In this document: positions 5,130-11,338 of the stretch, one piece after another
Numbering within the stretch: the first letter of the stretch is position 1
Layout of the letters: each line of letters opens with the position of its first letter
NCBI GenBank assembly: GCA_031287655.1
Contig: JAITSR010000074.1
Coordinates: forward strand, 1 to 11,338
From: Clostridiales bacterium
GTDB taxonomy: Bacteria > Bacillota > Clostridia > WRLR01
Length of the DNA: 11,338 nucleotides
Direction of reading: 5' to 3'
The notes under the pieces: model-generated
Told to the model about the DNA's origin: nothing
Database searches by the model: none
The model's input: only the letters and a program-made list of their open reading frames with translations
Translations under genes and position numbers: made by a program

Positions 5130-7736
5130 TTATCCTACGGCCTCGACGGGCTGTGTGGACGCGGGAACGTCTGCGCCGCCCGCGTCCGCCGTCTCTGTTG
5201 TGGGCGGCATATTCGACGTACCCGCCGCGCCGTCTGCGGGCGGCGTAACCTCTGTGTCCGCCGCGGGCGATGTAGAAGCGGCCCCGCCCGCGCCCGCCGC
5301 CTCTGTTGTGGACGGCACGTTTGTCGTACCCGCCGAATCCGCCGGGGCCGCTTCTGCGTCCGCATCGCCGCCGTCAGTGCCCTGAAACGCCACGCTCCCC
5401 GAATCCGCCGCGCCTGTTGCGGCAGTCGTCGGTCTCTGATCTGTTTCGCCCGCCGCGTCCGCGCCGCCGCCATTCGTATTCGCGCCCGCCGCGCTCCCCG
5501 AACCCGCCGCGCTCCCGCCGGTCGTTTGCGTTTCCAGATTCGTCCCCGGCTTCCAGTCGCCGCTTGCGTCACGCACGAAAAGCTCTATGTTGAGAATAAT
5601 CCCGTTTTTTACGGTATAGTTCAAAACAATCCCGCGCTCCGTGTCCGTCAGCTCAATATCCGCGTTGGCCTTTTGCGCCGGGTAGTTCGCAACGTCGTCA
5701 AAATAGGACGCGGGGAACTTGTTGATAATGTCCCGCACCGTGTCCCCGATCCGCAGCGCGCGCGGCCCCGCAAAATCGCGGGCGTTCACACGGAGCGCCT
5801 TTACGGCCCCGTCGCTCGTATATAGATTGACGCCGGTATATTCCAAAATCCGATTCGTCAGCACCGCGTTCGTCCCGTCCGGAAGCTGCGCGTTGAACGC
5901 TTCCTCCGTGATGTGGCGCGGCGGGCCGAGCAGCTCTGTCACGGCCGCCTCCGTCATGCCGGGGAAGATGTCACCGCCGCCACCAGCCGTGCCGCTAACC
6001 GTATCGCTGTCCGCGTCACCGCCACTAGCCGTGCCGTCGCCCGCGTCACCGCCGTCGCCAACCCCCTCGCCGTCGTCCGCCGCGCCGCCCGCCCCGTCGT
6101 TGCGGATCCGAAAATCGCCCGCGTCCTTGCCGAACAGCGTGTTCTTGTATTCGACAAACTTTGCGAGGTCCGGTACGATCAACACCTCGGAAAGCCTGTC
6201 GCGAAGCGCGTCGCCAGCCCCTCCCGGCGTCCATGCCCCGCCCGCGAAGTCGAGCGCGGTCTGCCGCAGCGCGTACAGCAGCCCGTATGTGACGCCGTAG
6301 TGGCCCTCCATCGCCTCCGAAAGCCGTTCAAACTGCGCGAGCTTTGTGTTCAGCGAAGGCACATAAGTGTTCTTATAGTAATTGGGGTAATCCGGCGTGG
6401 CGTAGATCAGCTTGTTCAAATCCCGGTCGAGCCGATAGATGTCATACCACACGACGCTCCTGACCGCGTCGTCCGAAACGCCGTCGAGCCCTTCGGCGAC
6501 ATAGCGGCGGATCAGCACCTCGCGGATGCCGTCATAGTCGATGTCCGCGATCTGCGCTTTGATTCGTTCGCTGTCGATGAACATTTCCTTGACGTCGCCG
6601 ATCCTGTCGTAAAACTCAATCCGGTAGCTCGTGTCGTCCGGGCTGATCGCGGAGGCGTCGTCCGACGTGATTTCAACGCCGTCACGGTCGAGTCTGCTGA
6701 TTTTGAAGATGCCGTCGCGATAGACCACGCCGCCCTCGCGGATCACCGAGTAATATTCCGCGAGCTTTTCCCGCGACGCCGCGAGCATGTCGCGGTATTT
6801 CTGGCTGCCGACGTTGCGCACCGCGGCTTCCAGCAAATCGAACCTGTCGCGCAGCCGCTCGCCCGAATAGAGGATCGCCAAAAGCCCGTCGTAGGCCGCG
6901 GTGTTTTGCGGCTCCTTGCCCAGTACATAGCGATAGGCCGCCTCGGCCTTTTCTGCCGCGCCGGAGGCCGCATACGCGGATGCGAGCGCGAGCCGCGCTT
7001 CCAAATTTTGCTCGTCCGTGCGGAGCCAGAGCTCGCACAGCGAGACGAGTCTTTCGGGTGGGAGCGGCGGGGAGGCCTCGCCCGCGCGCCCGGCGGCTTG
7101 GCCCAGCAACACGGCGGCGACGCCCTTTTGCTCCGATTCGATCAGGCTCTGCGCGATCTCGAGCGCCGGGTCCAGCGTCCCGTCCGCGATATACTGCGAC
7201 GCGAGCTCGATCATCGCGCCGACATGCCCGGGACTGATTCGGAGCCATTGGTTATAGGCCTCGACATTGAGCGCGCGGTCCCCGAGCTTTTGGCAAAATC
7301 CGGTGAACTCCGGAAAGTCCGCGGCGATCAGCGTGTCGGAGGACAGCAGCTCATACGCGGCCGAGAGCGCGAGCGAGCGGGCGCTCTCCCCCGTGCCGCC
7401 GCCGATCTCCGCTCCCCCCGCGGACGCAGCGCCGCCTGTCTCCCCCGCGCCTGCCGCGAGAATGCCGATCAACGCGGTTTTGTCGCCCGGATTCTTTTTT
7501 AAATATTTTGAATAATATTCGGAAGCCTTTTGATAATCCGCGGCCGTAAGAAAGCGCTCCGCCTTGTCGAGATAGCCCTTTACGGCGCTGTCCGAATAAC
7601 TGGAATAGGCCATAAAGGAGCCGAACAGTACAGACGCGGCGATCGCGGCTGTCACCGCGACCTTCGATAACCGATCGGCGGCCCGCGCAAGTCCGCGCCT
7701 GAATCCGCGTTCGGGCGCTTTGGTCGTCTTTCTCAC
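5130..7736 (-). CDS. Membrane-anchored TPR protein with FG-GAP-like and SmpA-like segments
   Basis: Function not recognised. The 868-residue product has a basic N-terminus, one membrane segment (about 26-46) and no cleavage site I trust, suggesting an inside-to-outside anchor. Helical TPR-type repeats follow (about 52-92 and 125-300, for example YQKASEYYSKYLKKNPGDK and AEKAEAAYRYVLGKEPQN). Next is a region with DIDYDGIREVLIRRYV (399-414), resembling the Asp-rich FG-GAP/integrin-type motif. FPGMTEAAVTELLGPPR (591-607) and LRIGDTVRDIINKFP (661-675) resemble SmpA/BamE-type motifs. Three low-complexity blocks interrupt or extend it: about 95-118 within the TPR region, 547-588 before the SmpA-like part, and a Gly/Ala/Thr/Pro tail from about 733. 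The start is GTG 7736; the upstream in-frame TGA leaves no earlier choice. A GGGAG lies 12 nt upstream. It starts 9 bp after the C39-like gene, so the two are probably one operon. Confidence 0.85.
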   Translation of the reverse strand: MRKTTKAPERGFRRGLARAADRLSKVAVTAAIAASVLFGSFMAYSSYSDSAVKGYLDKAERFLTAADYQKASEYYSKYLKKNPGDKTALIGILAAGAGETGGAASAGGAEIGGGTGESARSLALSAAYELLSSDTLIAADFPEFTGFCQKLGDRALNVEAYNQWLRISPGHVGAMIELASQYIADGTLDPALEIAQSLIESEQKGVAAVLLGQAAGRAGEASPPLPPERLVSLCELWLRTDEQNLEARLALASAYAASGAAEKAEAAYRYVLGKEPQNTAAYDGLLAILYSGERLRDRFDLLEAAVRNVGSQKYRDMLAASREKLAEYYSVIREGGVVYRDGIFKISRLDRDGVEITSDDASAISPDDTSYRIEFYDRIGDVKEMFIDSERIKAQIADIDYDGIREVLIRRYVAEGLDGVSDDAVRSVVWYDIYRLDRDLNKLIYATPDYPNYYKNTYVPSLNTKLAQFERLSEAMEGHYGVTYGLLYALRQTALDFAGGAWTPGGAGDALRDRLSEVLIVPDLAKFVEYKNTLFGKDAGDFRIRNDGAGGAADDGEGVGDGGDAGDGTASGGDADSDTVSGTAGGGGDIFPGMTEAAVTELLGPPRHITEEAFNAQLPDGTNAVLTNRILEYTGVNLYTSDGAVKALRVNARDFAGPRALRIGDTVRDIINKFPASYFDDVANYPAQKANADIELTDTERGIVLNYTVKNGIILNIELFVRDASGDWKPGTNLETQTTGGSAAGSGSAAGANTNGGGADAAGETDQRPTTAATGAADSGSVAFQGTDGGDADAEAAPADSAGTTNVPSTTEAAGAGGAASTSPAADTEVTPPADGAAGTSNMPPTTETADAGGADVPASTQPVEAVG
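5193..5335 (-). repeat. Imperfect 108-bp duplication in the TPR protein tail
   Basis: Blocks 5193-5227 and 5301-5335 are clearly related (shared CTCTGTTGTG at the left and GTACCCGCCG at the right) and lie exactly 108 bp apart, which is 36 codons. They encode GTTNVPSTTEAAGAGG and GTSNMPPTTETADAGG. The tail appears to have grown by in-frame duplication followed by divergence. Confidence 0.7.
5971..6053 (-). repeat. 15/30-bp repeats in TPR protein linker
   Basis: TCACCGCC recurs at 5971, 6016 and 6046, with spacings of 45 and 30 bp. CCGCGTCACC recurs at 6011 and 6041. All spacings are multiples of 15 bp (five codons). The repeats encode the Gly/Asp/Ser-rich block before the SmpA-like part of the protein. 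Confidence 0.6.
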
Positions 7737-7745
7737 TTGAATCCA

Positions 7746-8570
7746 TCACTCCCGTCGGACCGTCGGTTTGCAAAAATAGGCAAAGCCGCCGCCCTTCTGC
7801 GTCGTCCGCAGCCATACCCCAAGGTCCATCTCCAAGGCCTTCGCCTGATCAAAAAAGCGGATCGTAGCCGCAAGGGGAGACCGCCCCGCGCCGCCTTCCG
7901 TGCCCGCGCCGCCTTCCGTGCCCGCGCCGCCTGTGCCAACGTCGCCCGCGCCATCTCCTGTGTCGTCGCTCGGTCGCTCCACGCCTGCGTCGCCCGCATC
8001 ACCCGCGCCAACGACGTCCCCGCCGCTGTCGCCTGTATCCTGTGCGCCATCCTCCCGCGTTTGCAACCCGACGATCGTGACCCAATGCCACCCCGCGAGC
8101 TCCGGCACATCCCCCTGATGCAGATTCAAAAAAGCGACCGGCACGTCGTTTCGGAGTCCGTCCGCGATAAACTGCGTGACCGTGCGCAAATCCGGGCGCT
8201 TTTCCTCATGGGGCGGCACGTTTAAATATTGATACCGAAAACTCAGGCCATAGTTGCGCGCGAGCAGGCCCATGCCCTTGACGAACCGCCTGACCGTGTG
8301 GAGCCCGCGCCGTTTGGGGCGCACGAACAGAAAAACGTCGTTCATCGCGGTGAGCGCCTCGTCCACGCTGTCGTTTCGGTAGGGCGGCTTTTCGAGCCCG
8401 TTCTTTTGCTTCAGATACAGCAAAAGGTTCGTCGCCGCGACGGGCCCGCAGCCCGCCCTCTCGCGAAACTCGATCTGATACCAATCCTGATCGCAGCCAT
8501 ATAGTGTCTCGCCGCCTTTTTGAATATACAAATATTCTGGATGTGCGATTTCATACGATTGAACGGGCAT
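7746..8570 (-). CDS. C39/papain-like cysteine peptidase-fold protein with insert
   Basis: A 274-residue protein resembling peptidase C39-like (papain-fold) enzymes. The likely catalytic Cys41 is in ERAGCGPVAATNLLLYL at a helix start, His162 in GWHWVTIVGL, and the third residue is probably Asp241 in IRFFDQAKA. Gln32 may supply the oxyanion hole. No signal peptide is seen, so it is probably cytoplasmic or exported by another route. I prefer ATG 8570, with GGAG 8 nt upstream; an ATG at 8603 adds eleven residues but has no ribosome binding site. Residues about 172-232 are Gly/Asp/Ala/Thr-rich, partly an 18-bp repeat, between the strand bearing His and the strand bearing Asp. Substrate is unknown. 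The downstream TPR protein, 9 bp away, is an obvious candidate partner. A non-peptidase role, such as an acyltransferase-like fold, cannot be excluded. Confidence 0.75.
   Translation of the reverse strand: MPVQSYEIAHPEYLYIQKGGETLYGCDQDWYQIEFRERAGCGPVAATNLLLYLKQKNGLEKPPYRNDSVDEALTAMNDVFLFVRPKRRGLHTVRRFVKGMGLLARNYGLSFRYQYLNVPPHEEKRPDLRTVTQFIADGLRNDVPVAFLNLHQGDVPELAGWHWVTIVGLQTREDGAQDTGDSGGDVVGAGDAGDAGVERPSDDTGDGAGDVGTGGAGTEGGAGTEGGAGRSPLAATIRFFDQAKALEMDLGVWLRTTQKGGGFAYFCKPTVRRE
7884..7931 (-). repeat. 18-bp in-frame tandem repeat inside C39-like gene
   Basis: Copies at 7884-7901 and 7902-7919 (plus-strand unit GCCCGCGCCGCCTTCCGT, one difference) and a 12-base partial copy at 7920-7931 encode the TEGGAG-type run. 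The unit is six codons, in frame, within the low-complexity insert. Confidence 0.85.
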
Positions 8571-8598
8571 TCCGGCTCTCCGATTTCCCAAACTTATG

Positions 8599-8627
8599 AT
8601 CATAGTGCATACTTAACTATGAAAGCA
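8599..8627 (-). promoter_or_regulatory. Possible promoter for C39-like/TPR operon
   Basis: Minus-strand TATGAT (8599-8604) would place the transcript start near 8592, about 22 nt before ATG 8570. This agrees with the preferred start codon. The -35 at 17 bp (TGCTTT, 8622-8627) is weak, so confidence is low. The 97-bp gap (8571-8667) also holds a palindrome GACGCGCGTC (8655-8664) that can pair with GCGCG upstream. It lacks a good T run as a terminator. Confidence 0.3.
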
Positions 8628-8667
8628 TATCAGAACAGGCGCGCGGAGGTCAAGGACGCGCGTCGGG

Positions 8668-9327
8668 TTAGTCGCTTCTCTCGACAATGAACGGCTTTGT
8701 CCGATCCGGCGTCATTTGCAAAATACAATTTGCAATTTTGGCCGGGGAATTTACCTCGAAAGCCGCGCCCTGAAATTCGTCGGGGCTGCCATAGCCATAA
8801 AGCGCGGCTATAAACGGCAGCTTGTTCGCTTGGGCCGCCTCAAAATCGTGACCCGCATCGCCAATATAAACGGTATTGCGATTCAAGTGGATCATCTCGC
8901 GCAGACATTCCGCCTTTGTCGGGTACTCGCGCGCGCTTACAATTCTGCTGAAATAGCGGCGGATACCGGTACGCCCGATTACAATATCAATGTATTCCAT
9001 AGTACCGTTGGAACAAATTTCAAGGGTATGGCCCCTGTCACACAAGAGTTGCAGCATTTCCATTACGCCATCAAAAAGTTCACCGCGCTCGCGAATAGAA
9101 GCCCGCTCAAGTTCGCGCAGCCGGGTGCGGAACCGCTCAAAATCCACAACATTCAATCGCGTTTTCAAATAGTCGTAATAACCGCGCGGCGGCAAGCGAA
9201 GCGCATACAAAATCTCCGCGTCAGTGAGCGCGTCCGCGCCACATTCCGCGGCTATCCGCCTTATCGCGCTCGCAGTATTTGGTTCAGTCTGGAAAAGCGT
9301 TCCGTCAAGGTCGAATATAATCGTCAC
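8668..9327 (-). CDS. HAD-family phosphatase, phosphoglycolate phosphatase-like
   Basis: A cytoplasmic haloacid dehalogenase-superfamily hydrolase, 219 residues, probably a small-molecule phosphatase with an inserted helical cap. All four HAD motifs are present: FDLDGT with nucleophile Asp6 and Asp8, ICSNGT with Ser106, Lys138 in the PTKAE segment, and YIGDAGHDFEAA with Asp157 and Asp161. I choose GTG 9327: AGAGGA lies 9 nt upstream, and the start overlaps the previous stop codon as GTGA, which implies translational coupling. An in-frame GTG at 9348 would add seven residues but lacks a ribosome binding site. The general fold resembles Gph/PpaX enzymes; the substrate cannot be assigned. It has no low-complexity insert. 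It is the last gene of a three-gene unit. Confidence 0.88.
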   Translation of the reverse strand: MTIIFDLDGTLFQTEPNTASAIRRIAAECGADALTDAEILYALRLPPRGYYDYLKTRLNVVDFERFRTRLRELERASIRERGELFDGVMEMLQLLCDRGHTLEICSNGTMEYIDIVIGRTGIRRYFSRIVSAREYPTKAECLREMIHLNRNTVYIGDAGHDFEAAQANKLPFIAALYGYGSPDEFQGAAFEVNSPAKIANCILQMTPDRTKPFIVERSD

Positions 9328-10091
9328 AGCACATTTTCCTCTAGCCACCGCGCGACCCCGTCCTCATCGCAGTCGCCGCAAACATCGTCCGCAGCCGCTT
9401 TCACCTCGTCAAGCGCGTTTGCGACGGCGACTCCAACGCCGCACGCGCGGAGCATTTCAACGTCATTTAAGTCGTCGCCGAAAGCGGCGGCTTCGGCAAG
9501 CGATACCCCGTACTTTTCCGTCAAAAATCGCGTCGCGTTCTGTTTAGTGGCCTCACGGCTCATAATCAGGCCGAGAACGCCCTCGTTCATTTCAACATAG
9601 AGGTCCGGCGGCATCACAAACTGAATTTTTTCAATATCCGCCTTGGACGGCTTGCGGATAATGATTTTGTCCGCCGGTTTTTCAGGTAATGACGCAAAAT
9701 CAGTCAAAACGTATTGCATGCCCGACCATTCCGCCGACGGGTCATAGTTCGCGTAGTTCCTGTCGTCAATTTCCACACCAACATCCAATCCCAACCGCGC
9801 AAACTCAACGGCCAGCGTTTTTGCCGTTTTATGGGGGATTCCATAGTGCGCGGCGGCTTTCCCTTCACAGTAAATGACCGCCCCGTTGTGAAACGCCATC
9901 GCATCAAACCGCACTTTATCAAGAATATCGATATACTCAAATACCGCCCGCTTAGGCCGCGCAGTCGCAAAAGCGATCAAAATCCCGCGCTCGCGGCAGC
10001 GTCCGAGCACATTGGCAGTATATTCTGAAATCGTCTTATCGCGCCGCAGAAGTGTGTTATCAAGGTCCGTGATTATGAGTTTGATGTTCAT
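9324..10091 (-). CDS. Cof-type HAD-IIB phosphatase
   Basis: A 255-residue cytoplasmic HAD hydrolase of the Cof/YidA type with a C2 cap, a group that commonly dephosphorylates sugar phosphates or cofactor intermediates. Visible motifs are ITDLDNT (Asp9 and Asp11; Asn12 replaces the usual Gly of DxDGT), ATARPKR (Thr43), Lys183 in the REATKQNA segment, and FGDDLND (204-210), the Cof-type metal-binding signature. The start ATG 10091 overlaps the stop of the DUF362 gene as ATGA, and no separate strong ribosome binding site is seen, so translation is probably coupled. Its own stop overlaps the next HAD gene. Substrate is unknown. Its sequence is uninterrupted by repeats. Confidence 0.9.
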   Translation of the reverse strand: MNIKLIITDLDNTLLRRDKTISEYTANVLGRCRERGILIAFATARPKRAVFEYIDILDKVRFDAMAFHNGAVIYCEGKAAAHYGIPHKTAKTLAVEFARLGLDVGVEIDDRNYANYDPSAEWSGMQYVLTDFASLPEKPADKIIIRKPSKADIEKIQFVMPPDLYVEMNEGVLGLIMSREATKQNATRFLTEKYGVSLAEAAAFGDDLNDVEMLRACGVGVAVANALDEVKAAADDVCGDCDEDGVARWLEENVL

Positions 10092-11227
10092 ATGACGTCT
10101 ATGTTGATCAACTCGTATGCGCCGCGGCCGACGCCTAATTGCTCCGCCGCCTCAATAACGTGCGCCCCGTTCTGCGCCTCAACGCGCCACACAAATGACG
10201 CGTTGCCGTCTGCCGCGTAGATCAAATCCAAACACGCGCGGTCAAGTGCAACCGGGTCGAGCGACGCCAAAATGCCAATGTCGTGAATATCCGGCTCGGA
10301 AGGGTTCCCATTGCAGTCGCAGTCGATGGACAGGCGGTTCATCACGTTGATGTAGATGATCTGCCCGCCGTCCAAACCTTTCACGTAGTCGACGACAGCT
10401 TTGGAAGCGTCGGCCATCGATTCGATAAAGCCGTTCTGGCCGCCGCCGGATATCCCGCGTGTGCTTTTTCCGGAGGTATGAATCCAACTTTTTCCGGCGG
10501 ACGAAGCGTAGCCGATCGAGAGTTGTTTCAACGCGCCGCCGTATCCCGCCATCTGATGGCCTTTGAAATGCGACAGGACAATGTGAAAATTAAAGTCGCC
10601 TATGCGCGTTCCGACGATGTCCTTTTTAAGCCGCAGGCCGCCGTCGATCGGGATTTCGATTTCGCCGTCGTCGTCCATAAGAAGGACAGGCTCAAAGCCG
10701 TGGTCGGCGGCGACCTGATAGTGCATCGCCGTATTTGCCCGTCGGCCGCCGTAGGCCGTGTTACTCTCAATGTATGTGCCGTTCAGCCCTTTGACAAAAT
10801 CCCCGATGAGCTCCTGCCGCAGATAATTGCTCGCGGGCGGCTCTCCCGTACTGACTTTCACGCCGACTTTATCGCCCGCGCCCGGCGCGAGATCGAGGGC
10901 TTCGTAGACCGCCTGCAGGCCCTTCGGCGTGATTTCGGAGGTCATGTAGACATTCGCGGCCGCGGACGGTGCGGACGCCGTGGTTGCGGCTGTTGCGGCT
11001 GTCGCAGCCGCGGACGCTGCGGACGCCGCCGTTGGGGCATCCGTTTCCGCCGCTTTTGCCGTTGTCGTTGTCGTTGCCGCGGCAGTCGTGGTCCCGGCGC
11101 CCGGCGCGGCGCCGGTTGATCCCGGCGGCGACAGCGGCGGCGCCGCTCCGCCGATGTTTGTCCCGCACGCCGGCAGCAAACCGAGGGCAAGTAAGAACGC
11201 GAGAATAGATGAAGAAGATATTTTCAT
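10088..11227 (-). CDS. DUF362-domain lipoprotein
   Basis: A 379-residue predicted lipoprotein. MKISSSSILAFLLALGLLPAC is a lipoprotein signal peptide with lipobox LPAC and Cys21 as the lipidated residue. A Gly/Ala/Thr/Pro-rich tether (about 22-92) follows. From about 93 to the end is a DUF362 domain, recognised by SHFKGHQMAGYGGALKQL (219-236), DCDCNGNPSEPDIHDIG (302-318) and LASLDPVALDRACLDLI (320-336). DUF362 proteins have no settled biochemical role; some carry iron-sulfur modules, which this one lacks beyond the CDC pair. I chose ATG 11227 because the signal peptide starts there. In-frame ATGs at 11239 and 11275 would add short charged extensions, and no start has an ideally spaced ribosome binding site (AAAGGG at 11241-11246 on the complementary strand). 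It leads a coupled unit with two HAD phosphatases. Confidence 0.85.
   Translation of the reverse strand: MKISSSSILAFLLALGLLPACGTNIGGAAPPLSPPGSTGAAPGAGTTTAAATTTTTAKAAETDAPTAASAASAAATAATAATTASAPSAAANVYMTSEITPKGLQAVYEALDLAPGAGDKVGVKVSTGEPPASNYLRQELIGDFVKGLNGTYIESNTAYGGRRANTAMHYQVAADHGFEPVLLMDDDGEIEIPIDGGLRLKKDIVGTRIGDFNFHIVLSHFKGHQMAGYGGALKQLSIGYASSAGKSWIHTSGKSTRGISGGGQNGFIESMADASKAVVDYVKGLDGGQIIYINVMNRLSIDCDCNGNPSEPDIHDIGILASLDPVALDRACLDLIYAADGNASFVWRVEAQNGAHVIEAAEQLGVGRGAYELINIDVI
10962..11027 (-). repeat. 9-bp repeats in DUF362 lipoprotein tether
   Basis: Plus-strand units GTTGCGGCT (10983-10991, 10992-11000), GTCGCAGCC (11001-11009), GCGGACGCT (11010-11018) and GCGGACGCC (11019-11027) run head to tail, with related units at 10962-10979. 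They encode the Ala/Thr/Ser-rich tether of the lipoprotein. The unit is three codons. Confidence 0.7.
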
Positions 11228-11250
11228 TTTTATGACCATACCCTTTCGTT

Positions 11251-11300
11251 TTCTTTGCGGATCTTCGAAAACCATTTCTTTGCGGATCCCCGAAAACCAT
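11251..11300. repeat. 25-bp tandem duplication upstream of DUF362 gene
   Basis: Two adjacent copies (11251-11275 and 11276-11300) match at 23 of 25 bases; both carry TTCTTTGCGGATC and CGAAAACCAT, with TT versus CC between. On the minus strand each copy begins ATGGTTTTCG. They lie in the leader just before the lipoprotein signal peptide. The unit is not a multiple of three. No promoter could be assigned with confidence in the remaining bases (11301-11338). Confidence 0.9.
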
Positions 11301-11338
11301 ATCTGAGCTTGGAGTTCAGTGTGTGCTACATTTTTATC

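Noticed and set aside
5913..7502. A long open frame (about 529 codons) on the plus strand, antisense to the TPR gene
   Set aside because: It mirrors the GC-rich codon pattern of the TPR gene, shows no domain, and has Arg/Val/Ala-rich composition typical of a shadow frame.
8640..8662. Hairpin CGCGCG/CGCGCG as terminator of the HAD unit
   Set aside because: The stem is only 6 bp of alternating CG and is not followed by a clear T run on the minus strand; GC-rich chance pairing is likely.

Overview
The window reads as chromosomal DNA of a GC-rich, Gram-positive anaerobe, most likely a Clostridia-type member of the Bacillota. The evidence is a class B sortase with an N-terminal membrane anchor, a lipobox lipoprotein, a two-subunit oxygen-sensitive class I fumarase, a bacteriohemerythrin, and strong AGGAGG-type ribosome binding sites. 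The lineage is an inference from gene content. No rRNA, tRNA, CRISPR array, transposase or phage gene was seen.

Layout. On the + strand, a D-alanine--D-alanine ligase (185-1345) behind a good sigma-A-like promoter is followed by a class B sortase (1425-2654, GTG start). A 14-bp tandem repeat carrying the sortase stop codon follows. A terminator facing leftward serves a minus-strand bacteriohemerythrin (2862-3269). A short AT-rich divergent promoter region separates hemerythrin from a + strand fumarate hydratase pair: alpha 3445-4287 and beta 4364-5110. The rest of the window is on the minus strand. Read in transcription order it holds a DUF362 lipoprotein (11227-10088), a Cof-type HAD phosphatase (10091-9324) and a second HAD phosphatase (9327-8668), joined by 4-base start/stop overlaps. 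After a 97-bp gap come a C39/papain-like cysteine peptidase-fold protein (8570-7746) and, 9 bp later, a large membrane-anchored TPR protein (7736-5130) converging on the fumarase genes.

The genes fall into three themes. The cell envelope theme covers Ddl for peptidoglycan precursors, the sortase for surface anchoring, the DUF362 lipoprotein and the anchored TPR protein. Fumarase represents central metabolism. Hemerythrin represents oxygen or redox handling.

The most striking feature is not a gene but a pattern. Six of the nine proteins carry Gly/Ala/Asp/Thr/Ser-rich low-complexity stretches, several visibly built from short in-frame tandem DNA repeats. Three separate enzymes-or-enzyme-like genes (ddl, fumarase beta, C39-like) each carry an 18-bp (6-codon) repeat with a different sequence, at a site where the conserved fold appears to be interrupted. 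The tandem repeats outside genes have units of 7, 14 and 25 bp, none a multiple of three. This looks like repeat expansion filtered by reading frame, and it is the main candidate for something undescribed here.
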